In this document: one piece after another, positions 63,722-64,000 of the stretch
Numbering within the stretch: position 1 is the stretch's first letter
Layout: every line of letters begins with the position of its first letter
NCBI RefSeq assembly: GCF_905171775.1
Contig: NC_053489.1
Location: 143,384,142-143,448,141 of the forward strand
Length of the DNA: 64,000 bases
Reading direction: 5' to 3'
Source of the DNA: Rana temporaria
Taxonomy: Eukaryota > Chordata > Amphibia > Anura > Ranidae
Made by a program: the position numbers and the translations under genes
Notes under the pieces: generated by a model
Told to the model about the DNA's origin: nothing
The model's database searches: none
The model's input: the letters and a program-made list of their open reading frames with translations, nothing else

Positions 63722-64000
63722 CATCAATTGTACGCAAGCTCTTGGAAGGGATGATAAGGGACTATATACAAGATTTTAGTAATGAGAATGATATCATTAG
63801 CAGTAATCAGCATGAATTCATGAAGAATCATTCTTGCCGAATCAATCTATTAATCTTCTATGAGGAGGTGAGCTGCCATCTAGATAAATGAAGGCCCATA
63901 GGCGTGGTGTATCTGGATTTTGCAAAGGCATTTGATATAGTTCCCCAAAAAGTTTACTGTACAAAGGGCTTAGGGTTGATATGGGAAAAACCTCAGAGTA
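63722..64000 (+). pseudogene. CR1-like LINE reverse transcriptase fragment, runs off the window
   Basis: RKLLEGMIRDYI, FMKNHSCRINLL and VVYLDFAKAFDIVPQ are the RT fingers and motif A of CR1/L2-type non-LTR elements. A TGA lies near 63888, just before RPIGVVYLDF. It starts abruptly at the Penelope border. It is either a 5'-truncated copy or was itself the target of the Penelope insertion. Confidence 0.78.

Overview
The window is vertebrate nuclear DNA, almost certainly from a true frog (Ranidae or a close relative). The inference rests on one spliced host gene of vertebrate type and on dense, mutually nested transposons of kinds common in ranid genomes. No rRNA, tRNA, CRISPR array or bacterial operon is visible.

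Host gene: TMED7 (p24 cargo receptor) lies on the minus strand. Coding exons are at 31941-32108, 25811-26056 and 16790-17026. They give 216 codons without a break, and all splice sites are canonical. A probable non-coding first exon and promoter sit at about 37417-37560. The introns (5.3, 5.9 and 8.8 kb) are filled with mobile elements.

Layout: 0-5 kb holds MITEs, including TTAA-flanked piggyBac-type copies, and a tRNA-like SINE. 5.5-10.3 kb is a decayed Ngaro retrotransposon on the minus strand (gag, RT, RNase H, tyrosine recombinase, SGNH hydrolase). 10.5-16 kb holds further MITEs, foldbacks and the TMED7 3' flank. 18.85-24.86 kb is a nearly complete DIRS element with inverted terminal repeats and an internal complementary region, inside TMED7 intron 2. 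24.9-31.6 kb holds a TTAA MITE, small hAT MITEs and a Tc1 element split by another TTAA MITE. 32.5-41.3 kb holds hAT, foldback and Harbinger-like MITEs plus a 27-bp minisatellite.

41.5-63.7 kb is a four-level nest. A Penelope-like element was split by a minus-strand LTR element (TSD CAGAC). The 5-prime-proximal + strand LTR of that element was split by a Ty3/Gypsy chromovirus (TSD AGGAG). The chromovirus integrase was split by an 8.3-kb PIF/Harbinger transposon (TSD TAA). The window ends in a CR1-like LINE fragment.

The Harbinger is the most interesting unit. It carries three intact spliced genes: a DDE transposase (406 aa), a Myb/SANT-like protein (335 aa) and a MADF-domain protein (339 aa). 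The 3' end of the MADF gene is an inverted copy of its own first exon, so its mRNA should fold into a long hairpin. The two LTR elements share a second notable trait: their primer-binding sites are complementary to the predicted start of their own transcripts (Tf1/sushi-type self-priming). The minus-strand LTR element carries no polymerase. It has one long frame dominated by 9-residue repeats.
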